Assembly (NCBI RefSeq): GCF_014621775.1
Contig: NZ_CP061204.1
Span: forward strand, 2,810,501 to 2,874,500
Reading direction: 5' to 3'
Length of the DNA: 64,000 bases
Origin: Stenotrophomonas sp. 169
Lineage (GTDB): Bacteria; Pseudomonadota; Gammaproteobacteria; Xanthomonadales; Xanthomonadaceae
Under the pieces are notes generated by a model. The model was given only the letters and a program-made list of their open reading frames with translations. It was not told the DNA's origin and did no database searches. A program made the position numbers and the translations under genes. How positions within the stretch are numbered: position 1 is the first letter of the stretch; each line of letters begins with the position of its first letter. Positions 17,207 to 27,477 of this stretch are shown here, one piece after another.

Positions 17207-20200
17207 TCAGCCGACGCTGGTCCGGTCGCGGCCGTCGCGCTTGGCGCTGTAGAGGGCCCGGTCAGCGCGCTGGTACAGCAGTTTGGGCGTGCGGTCAGTG
17301 GCGTCCAGTTCAACCAGGCCCGCACTGAAGGTCACCCGCAGGTCGGCGATACCGGCCCAGTCCGGGTGCGCGTGGAACAGACCGTGCAGACGCACGCAGA
17401 CCTGTTCGGCTTCGTCCAGGCGCGTGTCGTTGAGCAGCAGCGCGAACTCCTCGCCCCCGGTGCGCGCCGGCATGTCCGAATCCCGGCATGCCGACGCCAG
17501 CAGCTGCGCGACCTCGGCCAGCACGACGTCGCCCACGCTGTGCGAGTACTGATCGTTGACGGCCTTGAAGTGATCCACATCCAGCACCACCAAGCACAAG
17601 GGATGGCCGCTGCGCTGTGAGCGGGCGAAGTCACGCGCCAGCGTTTCGTCGAACGCACGCCGGTTCGGCAGTCCGGTCAGCGCGTCCTCGCGCGCCTGCC
17701 GTTCGAACTGCTCGGATTGCAGTGCCAGGCGATCCACCAGCTGGGTCTTCTCCGAGTTCAGCGCCTGCAGGTGGACGGTCTGTGCCTGCAGGTCACGCGT
17801 CGCCTCATCCACCAGCTTCGCCAAGCGGATGTTCGACCGCTTGTAGCGGTTGATCAGGAACCGGTACAACGCCACCAGCGCGGCCAACAGCAGCAGGGCC
17901 GCCACGGCCTGCACACTGTGTCGCTGCCACCAGAACGGTTCGACGCTGAAATTCCATACCGCCTCACTGTCACTCCAGGCACCGCCGGGGTGGGCGGCGG
18001 AGACATGCAGCGTGTAGGTGCCCGGTGGCAGGCCGATGAATTCGACGCTGCGCTGCTGCCCGCGCTCCACCCATCCGTTGTCCAGGCCTTCCAGACGCGT
18101 GCGGTAGCGGATGCGTTCGGACATCAGGTAGCTCAATCCAACGAAGCTCACGGTCAGCCGGCGCCCCCCTTCAATGTGGTTGCGTTCGGCCCCCTCCCAG
18201 TGGATCGGCGCGCCGTCCACCTGCACGCTTTCGATGGCGGCAGGAGGCGCCAGCCGCTCGCGGAACCGCTGCAGGCGCAGGGGATCCACCGTACTGAGTC
18301 CGCCGGCGGTGACGACCCAGAACGTCCCGTCCTGACGTAACAGGGCGGCCGGGCCCGAGCTGCCGTTGGCCTGCGAATTGGCCATGCCGTCGATTTCGTT
18401 GTAACGCTCCACGTCCACGCGCGGCGCGCGACCGTCGGCGACCTCGTTGAGCATGCCCATGTCGGTGCGCAGCACGCCGCGGTTGCTGCTGATCCAGACG
18501 TTGCCGACCCGATCAGGGACCAGCTGGAATACGGTGTCCACCGGCATGCCCTGCTCCAGGCCGACCCGCGACAGCTTTCCGTCCTGATAGCGGTACAGGC
18601 CGCGATCGCTGCTGATCCACATCGCATCGCCGATCTGCTGGAAGCCGAACACGCTGCGACCGCCGCCCAACGGGGCCAGGTCGATGGACTGCACGTGATC
18701 CCCCCGCAACACCTTGATGCCTTCGATCGTGCCGATCCACAGGTTGCCCTGCCTATCATGCGCCAAGGCGGTGACCAGGCCGCCCGGCATGCCCGGCACC
18801 CGCGGCACGCTGACGCCCTGCGCATCGATCCGCACGACGCCTTTCTGGGTACCGGCCCATACCTCGCCCTGCGCGTCGATGCTGATGGCGCGCACATTGC
18901 CCCCCGGCATGCCGTCGCTGGTATCGAAGGTGTGCTTTGGCCTGCCCTGCGCATCGAGACGGAACACGCCGTCACCGAACGTGCCGACCCAGACGTCACC
19001 GTCGCGACCCTGCGCCAGGCTCAGTACCGAAGGGGCCTTGCCGCCGCGGTTGTGCAGAATCACCGGCGCGAAGTGACCGTCCGGCGCACGCCGGTCCAGG
19101 CCGCTGGCGCTGCCCACCCACAGGCCGCGCTCATGGTCTTCCAGCACCGTGCGGATGTAATCACCGCTCAGTCCGTCGCGCTCGGTGTAACTGGCAAACA
19201 GGGTCTCGCGCAGTCGGTACAGGCCGCCGTTCGCGCCCACCCAGATGCTGCCCTCGGCGTCTTCGCGCAGGCTGACCACGCGGCCGCCCGGCAGGTTGAG
19301 CCCCGCCGGCAGGCGTTCGAGTCCGTGCCGGGAAATCCGCAGCAGGCCCTGGTTCTCCGTACCAAGCCACAAATCGCCATGGCGATCCTGCAGCATGGCG
19401 GTCAGGTGGATCTGTCCGGGCAAGCGGTGCATCAGCTGCGGCGCGTCATCCTGCATCCGGTAGATCCGCTCGCCGCCGACGATCCACATCACGCCGTCTG
19501 GCGCGCGATACGGCCAGACCAGTCCGCGGCCCAGATCCCATGCCGCAGGCGCGCGCTTCAGTTCGCCATTGGCCTCGCGCAGCACCAGGCCGTCCAGCGT
19601 GCCGATCCAGACCCTGTCCTGCGCGTCGACGACCAGCTTGGTGAAATTGAGGGCCAGCGGCAGATCGGGAGGAGGCGGCTGGTAGACCATCTGCCCATCG
19701 GGGCCGAGATACCCCACGCCCTTGCCTTCGTACAACAGCCACAGGCGCCCGTGGCTGTCCATCTGCATGGCCTGCACGAGCACCTGGGGGGTGTCATCCT
19801 GGCGCTTCCAGACCTGCCAGCGGCCATCCGCGGAACGACGGGTGATGTTGCCGCGTGAATCGCTGATCCACAGCCCGCCCTGCCGATCGACCAGCAGCGC
19901 ACCCACGCCATTGTCGAGCAGCCCCGGCCGCGTGCTGCGGTCGAACACGGTGAAGTCCAGTCCGTTGTAGCGCACCAGGCCTTCCCAGGTGGCGAACCAC
20001 AGATGGCCTTCCGGCGTCTGCGCGATGTCGCGCAGTGAGTTGTGCGGCAGCCCGTTGCGCGAGGTCCACACGTCGATGGCGTAGTCACGTAGGGGCGGTG
20101 AACCGCCTTCCTGGGCCGCTGCGCGCGCGCAGGCCAGCAGCGCCAGCATGGCGAGCAGGACGCACAGGCCCAGGCGCAGAACGCCCGCTGATGGCCCACC

Positions 20201-20239
20201 GCGCCGCCACGCGGTGGCTGGATTCCCCCGACACCTCAT
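17207..20239 (-). CDS. periplasmic-propeller (two-component-regulator propeller/Y_Y_Y) membrane diguanylate cyclase
   Basis: A 1010-residue signalling protein. A signal/anchor at the N-terminus (LRLGLCVLLAMLALLACA) is followed by about twelve Reg_prop repeats (patterns GLWxGT/GDLWLGT, DGxxWxxT) that form one or two beta-propellers, then a Y_Y_Y domain (~residues 680-760). A transmembrane helix (~780-800), a coiled coil and a C-terminal GGDEF domain follow. The active motif TGGEEF (near 927) and an intact inhibitory I-site RDSD five residues before it predict product-inhibited c-di-GMP synthesis. ATG 20239 is chosen because a hydrophobic signal follows it; the frame is open to 20395. It lies downstream of, and may be regulated with, the sensor kinase. 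Confidence 0.88.
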   Translation of the reverse strand: MRCRGNPATAWRRGGPSAGVLRLGLCVLLAMLALLACARAAAQEGGSPPLRDYAIDVWTSRNGLPHNSLRDIAQTPEGHLWFATWEGLVRYNGLDFTVFDRSTRPGLLDNGVGALLVDRQGGLWISDSRGNITRRSADGRWQVWKRQDDTPQVLVQAMQMDSHGRLWLLYEGKGVGYLGPDGQMVYQPPPPDLPLALNFTKLVVDAQDRVWIGTLDGLVLREANGELKRAPAAWDLGRGLVWPYRAPDGVMWIVGGERIYRMQDDAPQLMHRLPGQIHLTAMLQDRHGDLWLGTENQGLLRISRHGLERLPAGLNLPGGRVVSLREDAEGSIWVGANGGLYRLRETLFASYTERDGLSGDYIRTVLEDHERGLWVGSASGLDRRAPDGHFAPVILHNRGGKAPSVLSLAQGRDGDVWVGTFGDGVFRLDAQGRPKHTFDTSDGMPGGNVRAISIDAQGEVWAGTQKGVVRIDAQGVSVPRVPGMPGGLVTALAHDRQGNLWIGTIEGIKVLRGDHVQSIDLAPLGGGRSVFGFQQIGDAMWISSDRGLYRYQDGKLSRVGLEQGMPVDTVFQLVPDRVGNVWISSNRGVLRTDMGMLNEVADGRAPRVDVERYNEIDGMANSQANGSSGPAALLRQDGTFWVVTAGGLSTVDPLRLQRFRERLAPPAAIESVQVDGAPIHWEGAERNHIEGGRRLTVSFVGLSYLMSERIRYRTRLEGLDNGWVERGQQRSVEFIGLPPGTYTLHVSAAHPGGAWSDSEAVWNFSVEPFWWQRHSVQAVAALLLLAALVALYRFLINRYKRSNIRLAKLVDEATRDLQAQTVHLQALNSEKTQLVDRLALQSEQFERQAREDALTGLPNRRAFDETLARDFARSQRSGHPLCLVVLDVDHFKAVNDQYSHSVGDVVLAEVAQLLASACRDSDMPARTGGEEFALLLNDTRLDEAEQVCVRLHGLFHAHPDWAGIADLRVTFSAGLVELDATDRTPKLLYQRADRALYSAKRDGRDRTSVG

Positions 20240-20391
20240 CGCCGCACGGTGTCTCCGGGCACGCCGCAGGACCGGCGCACACACACGGTGGCGCACCGGG
20301 CACCCTTGCTGGCAGGGGCGGACAGGGTGTTTTTCATCGGGCTGACGCTGGGAGGATGTGCGCATGATAGGCAAATCCGCGCCGCCGTGTG

Positions 20392-21798
20392 TCAACCGTG
20401 CCCGCGCGCCGCGGCCACGACCGGTGCCGCCCAGTACACCACGGCATCCAGCCCGCCACCCTCCCGGTTGTGCAGGCTGACCTTCGCCCCGTCCTTGCCC
20501 GCCAGTGCGCGGGCAATGGTCAGCCCCAGGCCAGCGCCACCGGTCTGCCGCGAGCGCGAGGTTTCCAGCCGCACGAAGGGATCGAACACGCTCAGCAGCT
20601 CATCCTCGGCCAGGCCAGGCCCGCGGTCGCTGATCACCACCCGCACGCCCTTGCCATCGCGCTCGGCGCGCACGCTGGCGCTGTGGCCATACATCAGGGC
20701 GTTGTCGAGCAGGTTGGAAAACAGGCGCCGCATCGCCAGCGGGCGCAGCATCAGCACCGCCGCACACCCACTTTCGAAACGCGCGTCCGCGCCGGCCTCC
20801 GCCGCGTCTTCCACCAGACTTTCCAGCAACGAGTCCAGGTCCAAGGGCGCGCGCTGCTCGGCGCTTTCGGCGCTGCGGGCCAGCTCCAGGCCCTCGCGGA
20901 TCAAGGCCTGCATCGCTGCCAGGTCGGCGACCAGTCGCTCGCGCAGGCCCTCGTCCTCTACGTTCTCCAGGCGCAGGCGCAGCCGGGTCACCGGCGTCTG
21001 CAGGTCATGGGTGATCGCGGCCAGCATGTGCGTGCGCTCGGCAAGGTGCCGCTGCAACTGCTGCTGCATGGCATTGAAGGCTTCAGCGGCGTGCTGGACC
21101 TCCAGCGGGCCGGCGACGGCCATCGGCGCCCGGTGCAGGTCCACGCCCAGTTCCTGCGCGGCACCGGCCAACCGCCGCAAAGGCGCGCTGGCCATCCGTG
21201 CCACCACGTAGGCCAGCACCGCGATCGCCAACACCAGCAGCGTCAGGAACAAGGGGTCGACCGCCAGCACGCCATTGTGTGCCACCGCAGGCGACTCCAG
21301 CGCCAGCGCCAACGACGCACCGTCGGACAACGTCAGTTGCACCGACCGGCAGCGCGGCGGGATGAAGGCGGGGTCGCGCTCGCGGGGCGGTCGGCCACGA
21401 TGCCCATCGGACGGCGGCAGCAGATCTTTCAGCCGCGGCAGGCATGCCCGGAACGAGGTGAAGCGGACCTGCGCGCTGGCCACCGGTCCGGGACGTGCGG
21501 CCAGTACGCCCATCAACGCGTCGTCCGGTCGCCCCTGCCGTGCGTCCGGCAGCAGGCGGCGCACACTGGGGCCGCCGGCATCCAGCAACCGCTCACGCAG
21601 CTCCGGATTGCCGTCCAGCAGGTTCACATAGCCCTGCAACCGGTCGGCGATGCGGTTGAGGTTCTGCCGCTCGAACTCCTGTTGGCGTTTCGCACCGGCC
21701 AGCATCGTCGCACCGATCGCCGCCACGCCCATGCCCAGCAGCAGGATCACGAACAGGCGCCCCACCATCGAGGACAGGAAGCGGCGCAACCGGTTCAT
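20392..21798 (-). CDS. sensor histidine kinase of an OmpR-type two-component system
   Basis: A 468-residue EnvZ-like kinase. TM1 lies at residues ~12-34, a periplasmic sensor of ~145 residues is rich in Arg and Pro, and TM2 is near 185-205. A HAMP linker, a HisKA domain with phospho-acceptor His264 in ITHDLQTPVTRLRLR, and an HATPase domain (LFSNLLDNALMYG, SDRGPG, GAGLGLTIARAL) follow. It overlaps the response-regulator gene by 4 bp (ATGA). The pair is divergent from macABC, matching the two-component pair reported next to macABC in S. maltophilia. Confidence 0.9.
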   Translation of the reverse strand: MNRLRRFLSSMVGRLFVILLLGMGVAAIGATMLAGAKRQQEFERQNLNRIADRLQGYVNLLDGNPELRERLLDAGGPSVRRLLPDARQGRPDDALMGVLAARPGPVASAQVRFTSFRACLPRLKDLLPPSDGHRGRPPRERDPAFIPPRCRSVQLTLSDGASLALALESPAVAHNGVLAVDPLFLTLLVLAIAVLAYVVARMASAPLRRLAGAAQELGVDLHRAPMAVAGPLEVQHAAEAFNAMQQQLQRHLAERTHMLAAITHDLQTPVTRLRLRLENVEDEGLRERLVADLAAMQALIREGLELARSAESAEQRAPLDLDSLLESLVEDAAEAGADARFESGCAAVLMLRPLAMRRLFSNLLDNALMYGHSASVRAERDGKGVRVVISDRGPGLAEDELLSVFDPFVRLETSRSRQTGGAGLGLTIARALAGKDGAKVSLHNREGGGLDAVVYWAAPVVAAARGHG

Positions 21799-22523
21799 TC
21801 CAGGGTCACCGCCGCCGCCAGTACGTAGCCTTCGTTGCGCACGGTCTTGATCAGCCCATCCGGACTGCCATCATCGGCCAGCTTGTTGCGCAGCCGGCTG
21901 ACCTGCAGATCGATCGCCCGATCCTGCGACTCATAGTTGCGGCCGCTGCTGAGCGCCACCAGCTGCTCCCGCGACAGCACCTTGTTGGCATGGCCGACGA
22001 ACACCCGCAGCAGGCGGAACTCGGCACCGGACAGCACCACCACCCGCCCATCGGGATCCACCAGATGGCGGTGCTCCAGATCGAACGTCCAGCGCGAAAA
22101 GCGCGCACGGCGGATCGCCAGCGGCTCCAGGTTGGCAGGCAAGGCTTCGGTCCGGCGCAGTACGTTGCGGATGCGCGCCAGCAGCTCGCGCGGTTCGAAC
22201 GGCTTGGCCAGGTAATCGTCGGCGCCCATCTCCAGGCCGAGCACGCGATCGATCGGTTCGGCACGCGCGGTCAGCATGATCACGGGCGTGGCGGATCGCG
22301 CGCGCAGATCGCGGCACAGGGTCAGGCCGTCTTCGCGCGGCAGGTTCAGATCAAGCACGATCAGGTCGACGTGCTCCCGCTCCAGCACCTGGCGCATGGC
22401 AGCGCCGTCGGCGGCGGTACTGACCTGATAGCCGGCACGTCCCAGCTGCTCGGCCAGCAGGTTGCGGATGTCGTTGTCGTCATCGACGATGAGCAGGCGG
22501 TGCATCGGGTTGGCGGTCTCCAT
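21795..22523 (-). CDS. OmpR/PhoB-family response regulator
   Basis: A 242-residue regulator with a receiver domain (acidic pocket VDDDND, phospho-acceptor Asp58 in IVLDLNLP, conserved Lys in LAKPFEP) and a C-terminal winged helix (FRLLRVFVGHANKVLSRE, then IDLQVSRLRNKLADD). ATG 22523 (METANPMHRLLIVDD) is chosen since homology begins there; the open frame extends to 22670. It pairs with the kinase and probably acts at its own promoter and perhaps at macA, which diverges 203 bp away. Confidence 0.92.
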   Translation of the reverse strand: METANPMHRLLIVDDDNDIRNLLAEQLGRAGYQVSTAADGAAMRQVLEREHVDLIVLDLNLPREDGLTLCRDLRARSATPVIMLTARAEPIDRVLGLEMGADDYLAKPFEPRELLARIRNVLRRTEALPANLEPLAIRRARFSRWTFDLEHRHLVDPDGRVVVLSGAEFRLLRVFVGHANKVLSREQLVALSSGRNYESQDRAIDLQVSRLRNKLADDGSPDGLIKTVRNEGYVLAAAVTLE

Positions 22524-22595
22524 GTCGGCATCATCCCCTGTCGGCAGCTGAACCGCACGCAGGCCAATGCGTTGCACTGTATCCAGCGGCATACG

Positions 22596-22643
22596 TGATA
22601 CACATTGAAACAGACAAGGCGCTGCAATGTTACACATGGACAC
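22596..22643. promoter_or_regulatory. direct repeat in the regulator-macA intergenic region (candidate regulator sites)
   Basis: TGATACACATTGAAAC (22596-22611) and TGTTACACATGGACAC (22628-22643) match at 13 of 16 positions and are 32 bp apart, three helical turns, on the same face. OmpR-family regulators bind direct repeats. The sites lie 73 bp before the regulator start and 83 bp before macA. The assignment is inference. Confidence 0.4.
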
Positions 22644-22725
22644 ACGCTGAGGATTGAGCCTGCAGAGCAAGCGTCACCACAATGGACGCGACGCCGCTGG
22701 AGCGGCCTGCCGAGTATCACCGATC

Positions 22726-23964
22726 GTGAACTTCCACCTGCTGCCCAGAACCCGTCGCGGTCGCCTGCTGCTGTCCCTCCTCGTGATGGTGCTGCTTGCC
22801 ATCGGCGCGTGGTTCTTCCTGCGCAAGCCCGCGGCACCCGCCCTGGCGACCTCGCCAGCCACGCGTGGCGATGTCGAACAGACCGTCGAGGCGACCGGCG
22901 TGATCGATGCCTACAAGCTGGTCAGCGTGGGCGCGCAGGCGTCCGGCCAGGTGAAGTCACTGAAGGTCCAGTTGGGCGACACGGTGAAAGAAGGCGACCT
23001 GATCGCCGAAATCGACGCGACGACCCAGCAGAACACGGTACTGCGGGCAGAAGCCACGCTGCAGCAGCAGCGCGCCCAGCTGGCGGTGCAGCAGGCCAGC
23101 CTGCGGCAGAGCGAGCTGAACTTCGCGCGTCAGCAGGAGATGCTTGCCGCCGAAGCCACCTCGCGACAGGAATACGATGCGGCCGAGGCCGCGCTGAAGA
23201 CGGCCCGCGCACAGATCCAGTCGAACCAGGCCCAGATCAAGGGCAGCGAAACCGAGGTGGCGACCGCGCGCGCCAACCTGGCCTACACCCGCATCACCGC
23301 ACCGATGGATGGCACGGTGGTGGCAGTGGTCACCGAAGAAGGCCGCACGGTCAACGCCAACCAGACCGCCCCGACCATCGTGATGCTGGCGCGCCTCGAC
23401 CTGGTCACGGTCAATGCGGAAATCTCCGAAGCCGACGTGGTCAAGATCAAGGCGGGCATGCCGGTGTACTTCACCACCCTGGGTGAGCCGGACCGGAAGT
23501 ATCACGCCAAACTCCGGCAGATCAATCCGGCACCGGCCTCCATCTCCAGCGACAGCGCGTCCAGCTCCAGCAGTTCGTCCAGTTCGTCCAGCGCGGTCTA
23601 CTACAACGCGCTGTTCGATGTGGAAAACCCCGACGGCACGCTGCGCATCGACATGACCGCGCAGGTTTCGGTACTGCTCAAGCAAGCCAAGGGGGTGATC
23701 CTGGTGCCATCGGTCGCATTGGGTGCAAAGACGCGCGACGGCCAGCAGGTGGTCCGCGTGGTCGGTGAAGACGGCCAACCGCAGCGGCGGCGGGTGAAGG
23801 TGGGCATCAACAACGGCGCCAACGCGGAGATCCTGTCCGGGCTCGCCGAAGGCGACCGCGTGGTGGTCGGCGAGGGCGGCGGCGCTGCCGCGAGCGGCGG
23901 CGGTGCGCGCGGTGGTCCCAGCATGCGCATGGGGCCGGGGATGGGCGGCGGGCCGCGTCGATGA
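22726..23964 (+). CDS. macA: MacA-like periplasmic adaptor of an ABC-type tripartite efflux pump
   Basis: A 412-residue membrane-fusion protein. An N-terminal membrane anchor ([19 protein letters not shown]) is followed by a biotinyl-lipoyl domain ([19 protein letters not shown]), a long alpha-hairpin (residues ~100-190, repeated Gln/Ala) and a beta-barrel domain. The C-terminus is Gly-rich. A run of eleven Ser residues (~279-289) interrupts the barrel region, and its repeats of TCCAG/TCG are prone to slippage. GTG 22726 ([13 protein letters not shown]) is chosen; the frame opens at 22654. Its stop overlaps macB by 4 bp. MacABC in S. maltophilia is reported to affect drug, oxidative and envelope stress tolerance. 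Confidence 0.9.
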   Translation: MNFHLLPRTRRGRLLLSLLVMVLLAIGAWFFLRKPAAPALATSPATRGDVEQTVEATGVIDAYKLVSVGAQASGQVKSLKVQLGDTVKEGDLIAEIDATTQQNTVLRAEATLQQQRAQLAVQQASLRQSELNFARQQEMLAAEATSRQEYDAAEAALKTARAQIQSNQAQIKGSETEVATARANLAYTRITAPMDGTVVAVVTEEGRTVNANQTAPTIVMLARLDLVTVNAEISEADVVKIKAGMPVYFTTLGEPDRKYHAKLRQINPAPASISSDSASSSSSSSSSSSAVYYNALFDVENPDGTLRIDMTAQVSVLLKQAKGVILVPSVALGAKTRDGQQVVRVVGEDGQPQRRRVKVGINNGANAEILSGLAEGDRVVVGEGGGAAASGGGARGGPSMRMGPGMGGGPRR

Positions 23965-25928
23965 ATACCGTGGGCTCTTCCAGCGTCCTGCTGCGGCTGC
24001 GCGACCTGCGCCGCGAATTCCCGGCCGGCGATGAAACCATCGCCGTGCTGCGCGACGTCAACCTGGATATCCATGCCGGTGAAATGGTCGCCATTGTCGG
24101 CCAGTCCGGCTCGGGCAAATCCACCCTGATGAACATCCTGGGCTGCCTGGATCGGCCCACGCGCGGCAGTTATCAGGTGGCCGGTCGCGAGACCGGCAGC
24201 ATGGGTCCGGACGCCTTGGCCGAACTGCGTCGAGAGCACTTCGGTTTCATCTTCCAGCGCTATCACCTGTTGGGCGACCTGGATGCACGGGGCAACGTGG
24301 AGGTTCCTGCGATCTATGCAGGCAACCCCAGCGAACAACGCAGCGCGCGCGCGGTGCAGCTGCTGCAGCGCCTGGGGCTGGGCGACCGCATGCAGCACAA
24401 GCCCGGGCAGCTGTCCGGCGGCCAGCAGCAGCGCGTGTCCATCGCGCGTGCGCTGATGAACGGTGGCGAGGTGATCCTGGCCGACGAACCGACCGGCGCA
24501 CTGGACACCCGATCGGGTGAGGAAGTGATGGGCATCCTGGGCGAACTGCACGCCGAAGGCCACACCATCATCATCGTCACCCACGACATGAGCGTGGCCG
24601 AGCACGCCCAGCGCATCATCGAGATACGCGACGGCGAAATCATCGCCGACCGCATCAACGAGAACGCGCCCCGTTTCCGCGCACAGCGCGCACCGAGCAT
24701 CGATGCCGGCAAGGGCAACAGCTGGCGCGCGGCCCGCGACCGTTTCACCGAAGCCTTCCGCATGGCGCTGCTGGCGATGAACGCGCATCGCCTGCGCACC
24801 TTTCTGACGATGCTCGGCATCATCATCGGCATCGCGTCGGTGGTCTCGGTCGTGGCGCTGGGCAACGGGTCGCAGCAGCAGATCCTGCAGAACATCAGCT
24901 CATTGGGCACCAACACGATCGATGTCTATCCAGGGCGTGGTTTCGGTGACATGCGTTCGGCACGGGTGCAGACGCTCAAGGCAAGCGATGCCTACGCGTT
25001 GGCCGAGCAAAGCTATGTAGACAGCGCCACGCCCAACGTCTCCACATCGGTGACAGCGCGGTTCCGCAACCTGTCCGCCACCGCATCGGTGAGCGGGGTC
25101 GGCGAACAGTTCTTCCGGGTCAAGGGCGTCAGCCTGGTAAGCGGCAGCTTCTTCGATGCGGATGCGGTGAGATCGCTGGCGCAGGTGGCGGTCATCGACG
25201 AAAACACCAAGACCCAGTTCTTCCCGGACAGCGATCCGATCGGCCAGGTGATCCTGCTCGGCAACGTACCGGCGCGGGTGGTTGGCGTGGCAAAGCGGCA
25301 GAGTTTCGGCTTCGGTGGCAGCACCAGCCTGAGCGTCTGGGTGCCCTACACCACCGCGATGTCGCGCATGCTCGGGCAGAACCATATCTCCGGCATCACC
25401 GTGCGGGTGAAGGACGATACGCCGATGGACGCTGCGCAGGCCGCGATCACCAACCTGCTCACCCTGCGCCATGGCACCGAGGACGTGTTCCTCAGCAACA
25501 GCGCGCAGATCCGCCAGACCATCGAACAGACCACGCGCACGATGACCTTGCTGATCGGCGCCATCGCCGCCATCGCGCTGCTGGTCGGCGGCATCGGCGT
25601 CATGAACATCATGCTGGTGTCGGTGACCGAGCGCACCCGCGAGATCGGGGTACGCATGGCGGTGGGCGCACGCCAGAGCGACATCCGCCAACAGTTCCTG
25701 ATCGAAGCCGTACTGGTCTGCCTGCTGGGCGGCCTGATCGGCGTCAGCCTGGCGCTGGGGCTGGGATGGGCCTTCGGCCGTCTCTCCAGCGAGTACCTGA
25801 TGGTGTTCTCCACCAGCTCCATCGTGGCGGCGTTTGCCTGCTCCACCCTGATCGGCGTCGCCTTCGGATTCCTGCCGGCGCGCAGCGCCGCGCAGCTGGA
25901 CCCGGTCGACGCCCTTGCACGCGAATGA
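23961..25928 (+). CDS. macB: MacB-like ABC transporter, fused ATPase and FtsX-type permease
   Basis: A 655-residue inner-membrane component. Residues ~1-235 are the ATPase (Walker [10 protein letters not shown], signature [15 protein letters not shown], Walker [12 protein letters not shown]). The first transmembrane helix lies near 285, a periplasmic MacB core domain covers ~300-525, and the FtsX permease has three helices ending [11 protein letters not shown]. It drives mechanotransmission-type efflux of macrolides, lipids or peptides through MacA and an outer-membrane channel. It is coupled to macA (ATGA) and to macC. Confidence 0.94.
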   Translation: MNTVGSSSVLLRLRDLRREFPAGDETIAVLRDVNLDIHAGEMVAIVGQSGSGKSTLMNILGCLDRPTRGSYQVAGRETGSMGPDALAELRREHFGFIFQRYHLLGDLDARGNVEVPAIYAGNPSEQRSARAVQLLQRLGLGDRMQHKPGQLSGGQQQRVSIARALMNGGEVILADEPTGALDTRSGEEVMGILGELHAEGHTIIIVTHDMSVAEHAQRIIEIRDGEIIADRINENAPRFRAQRAPSIDAGKGNSWRAARDRFTEAFRMALLAMNAHRLRTFLTMLGIIIGIASVVSVVALGNGSQQQILQNISSLGTNTIDVYPGRGFGDMRSARVQTLKASDAYALAEQSYVDSATPNVSTSVTARFRNLSATASVSGVGEQFFRVKGVSLVSGSFFDADAVRSLAQVAVIDENTKTQFFPDSDPIGQVILLGNVPARVVGVAKRQSFGFGGSTSLSVWVPYTTAMSRMLGQNHISGITVRVKDDTPMDAAQAAITNLLTLRHGTEDVFLSNSAQIRQTIEQTTRTMTLLIGAIAAIALLVGGIGVMNIMLVSVTERTREIGVRMAVGARQSDIRQQFLIEAVLVCLLGGLIGVSLALGLGWAFGRLSSEYLMVFSTSSIVAAFACSTLIGVAFGFLPARSAAQLDPVDALARE

Positions 25929-25936
25929 GGACCACC

Positions 25937-27373
25937 ATGACGTTTTCCTGCTCGACCCCTGTGCGCGTGCTGTTGGTCAGCGCGCTGCTCACTTCATTGG
26001 CCGCATGCGCCACCGCGGGCCGCTATCCGGTGCAGGCTGCAGCGGTACCGTCCAGCTACGGTGCCGACAGTGCCAGCCTTGCTGCAGGCAGCACCCTGCC
26101 CACCAGTGGACTGGACCGGCCGCGCGCCGACGTGCGCGCCGACCGCTGGTGGACGGCATTCGGCGATGAGCGGCTCGACCGCCTGGTCACGCAGGTGCTT
26201 GCCGCCAACAACGACCTCGCCGTCGCCGGCCTCAACGTCCAGCGCGCACGCCTGCAGGCCGGACTGGCGAACAACGCACTCTGGCCGGACCCTTCGCTGT
26301 CCGGACTGGCTACCAGCACCTCGCGCGCCATCGACCGCAGTGACGACTGGCGGCGTTCGGGTGACTACGCCACCCGCGTATCGCTGCAGTGGGAAGTCGA
26401 CCTGTGGGGCAAACTGCGCACGCAGCGCGATATCGCAGTGTGGTCCGCGCAGGCCAGCGAAGAAGACCGACAGAACACCGCGTTGATCGCGATCAGCGAC
26501 GCGGTGAACTACTACTGGAATCTCGCCTATCTCAACCAGTCGATTGTTTCGGCTGCCGCAGACATGGCGCGGCTGGCGAGAACGCTGGAGCTGGTGCAGG
26601 CGCGATTCGATGCGGGGGCTGCATCCGGCCTGGAAGTGCGCCAGGCGCGACAGGGTCTGGAGGCACAGCGCGCCACGCAGTCGGTGTTGGAGCAGCAGCG
26701 GGTGGAAGCGCGCAACGCGCTGACGGTGCTGCTGGATGGCCAGGCCTGGCCGCAGGCGGATGAGCCGCAGAGCCTGTCGGGCGCGACCAGTCCACCCCTT
26801 GAAGCGGGCCTGCCCGCCGACCTGCTGGCACGCCGCCCGGACCTGCGCGCCGCCGAGTTGCGTCTGCGCAACAGCCTGAAACAGATCAAGGTGACCGCTG
26901 CCAGCTACTACCCCACGCTGAGCTTGAACGGTGGCGTGGGCACCAGCGGGCCGACCTTGGGGGATGTGCTGCGCAATCCCGTGGCGACGCTGGGTGCGGG
27001 GCTCACCCTGCCCTTCCTCAACCTGCAACGGGCACAGCTGAACACCGATCTGGCCGGTACCGATTACCAGATCGCCGCGACCCGCTTCCGCAAGACCCTG
27101 TACACGGCCCTGTCGGAAGTGGACAACGCGCTGTCGGCGCGAGATCAGTTGGCGATCCAGGTCGCGGCGTCGCAGGCCTCGTTCGATGAGGCCGTGGCGG
27201 TGGAGCGGGCCGAGGAGGTGCGTTACCGCGTCGGCGCCACCGCCCTGCGCGACTGGCTGCTGGCGCAACAGACCCGGCGCAGTGCGGAGCTGGCGCTGGC
27301 AAGCGTACGGCGAAGCCAGTTGATCAACGATGTCACCCTGTTCAAGGCATTGGGCGGCAGCGCAGCCCGGTAG
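25937..27373 (+). CDS. macC: outer-membrane efflux lipoprotein (NodT/TolC family), third gene of macABC
   Basis: A 478-residue outer-membrane factor with a lipoprotein signal (lipobox LAAC followed by ATAG). Two OEP repeats show the NodT-family pattern: WWTAFGDERLDRLV near the start, GLPADLLARRPDLRAAE at the inter-repeat hinge, and coiled coils ending SQLINDVTLFKALGG. It should form the exit duct for MacAB. ATG 25937 has a GAGG Shine-Dalgarno at 25927-25930; ATG 25925 overlaps the macB stop. Its TAG stop is part of a repeat-associated GTAG. Confidence 0.92.
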   Translation: MTFSCSTPVRVLLVSALLTSLAACATAGRYPVQAAAVPSSYGADSASLAAGSTLPTSGLDRPRADVRADRWWTAFGDERLDRLVTQVLAANNDLAVAGLNVQRARLQAGLANNALWPDPSLSGLATSTSRAIDRSDDWRRSGDYATRVSLQWEVDLWGKLRTQRDIAVWSAQASEEDRQNTALIAISDAVNYYWNLAYLNQSIVSAAADMARLARTLELVQARFDAGAASGLEVRQARQGLEAQRATQSVLEQQRVEARNALTVLLDGQAWPQADEPQSLSGATSPPLEAGLPADLLARRPDLRAAELRLRNSLKQIKVTAASYYPTLSLNGGVGTSGPTLGDVLRNPVATLGAGLTLPFLNLQRAQLNTDLAGTDYQIAATRFRKTLYTALSEVDNALSARDQLAIQVAASQASFDEAVAVERAEEVRYRVGATALRDWLLAQQTRRSAELALASVRRSQLINDVTLFKALGGSAAR

Positions 27374-27400
27374 TGACGGCCGCTGGCCGTCCGGTTTTTT
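27370..27400 (+). terminator. GTAG palindrome acting as macABC terminator
   Basis: GTAGTGACGGCCGCTGGCCGTC starts inside the macC stop and folds as GACGGCC-gct-GGCCGTC, followed three bases later by six T residues. A repeat element thus appears to provide both the stop codon and the terminator. Confidence 0.7.
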
Positions 27401-27442
27401 CGCCCTGATGGATCACGCACGTTGCTGCGTTACCGCTGCGCT

Positions 27443-27465
27443 CGCCGAGCATGGCTCGGCGCTAC
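27443..27465 (-). repeat. GTAG-type REP (GCCGAGC/GCTCGGC)
   Basis: On the minus strand GTAGCGCCGAGCCATGCTCGG is intact. It lies immediately after the rlmB stop on that strand. Confidence 0.8.
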
Positions 27466-27477
27466 CGGCGCAGCCAC

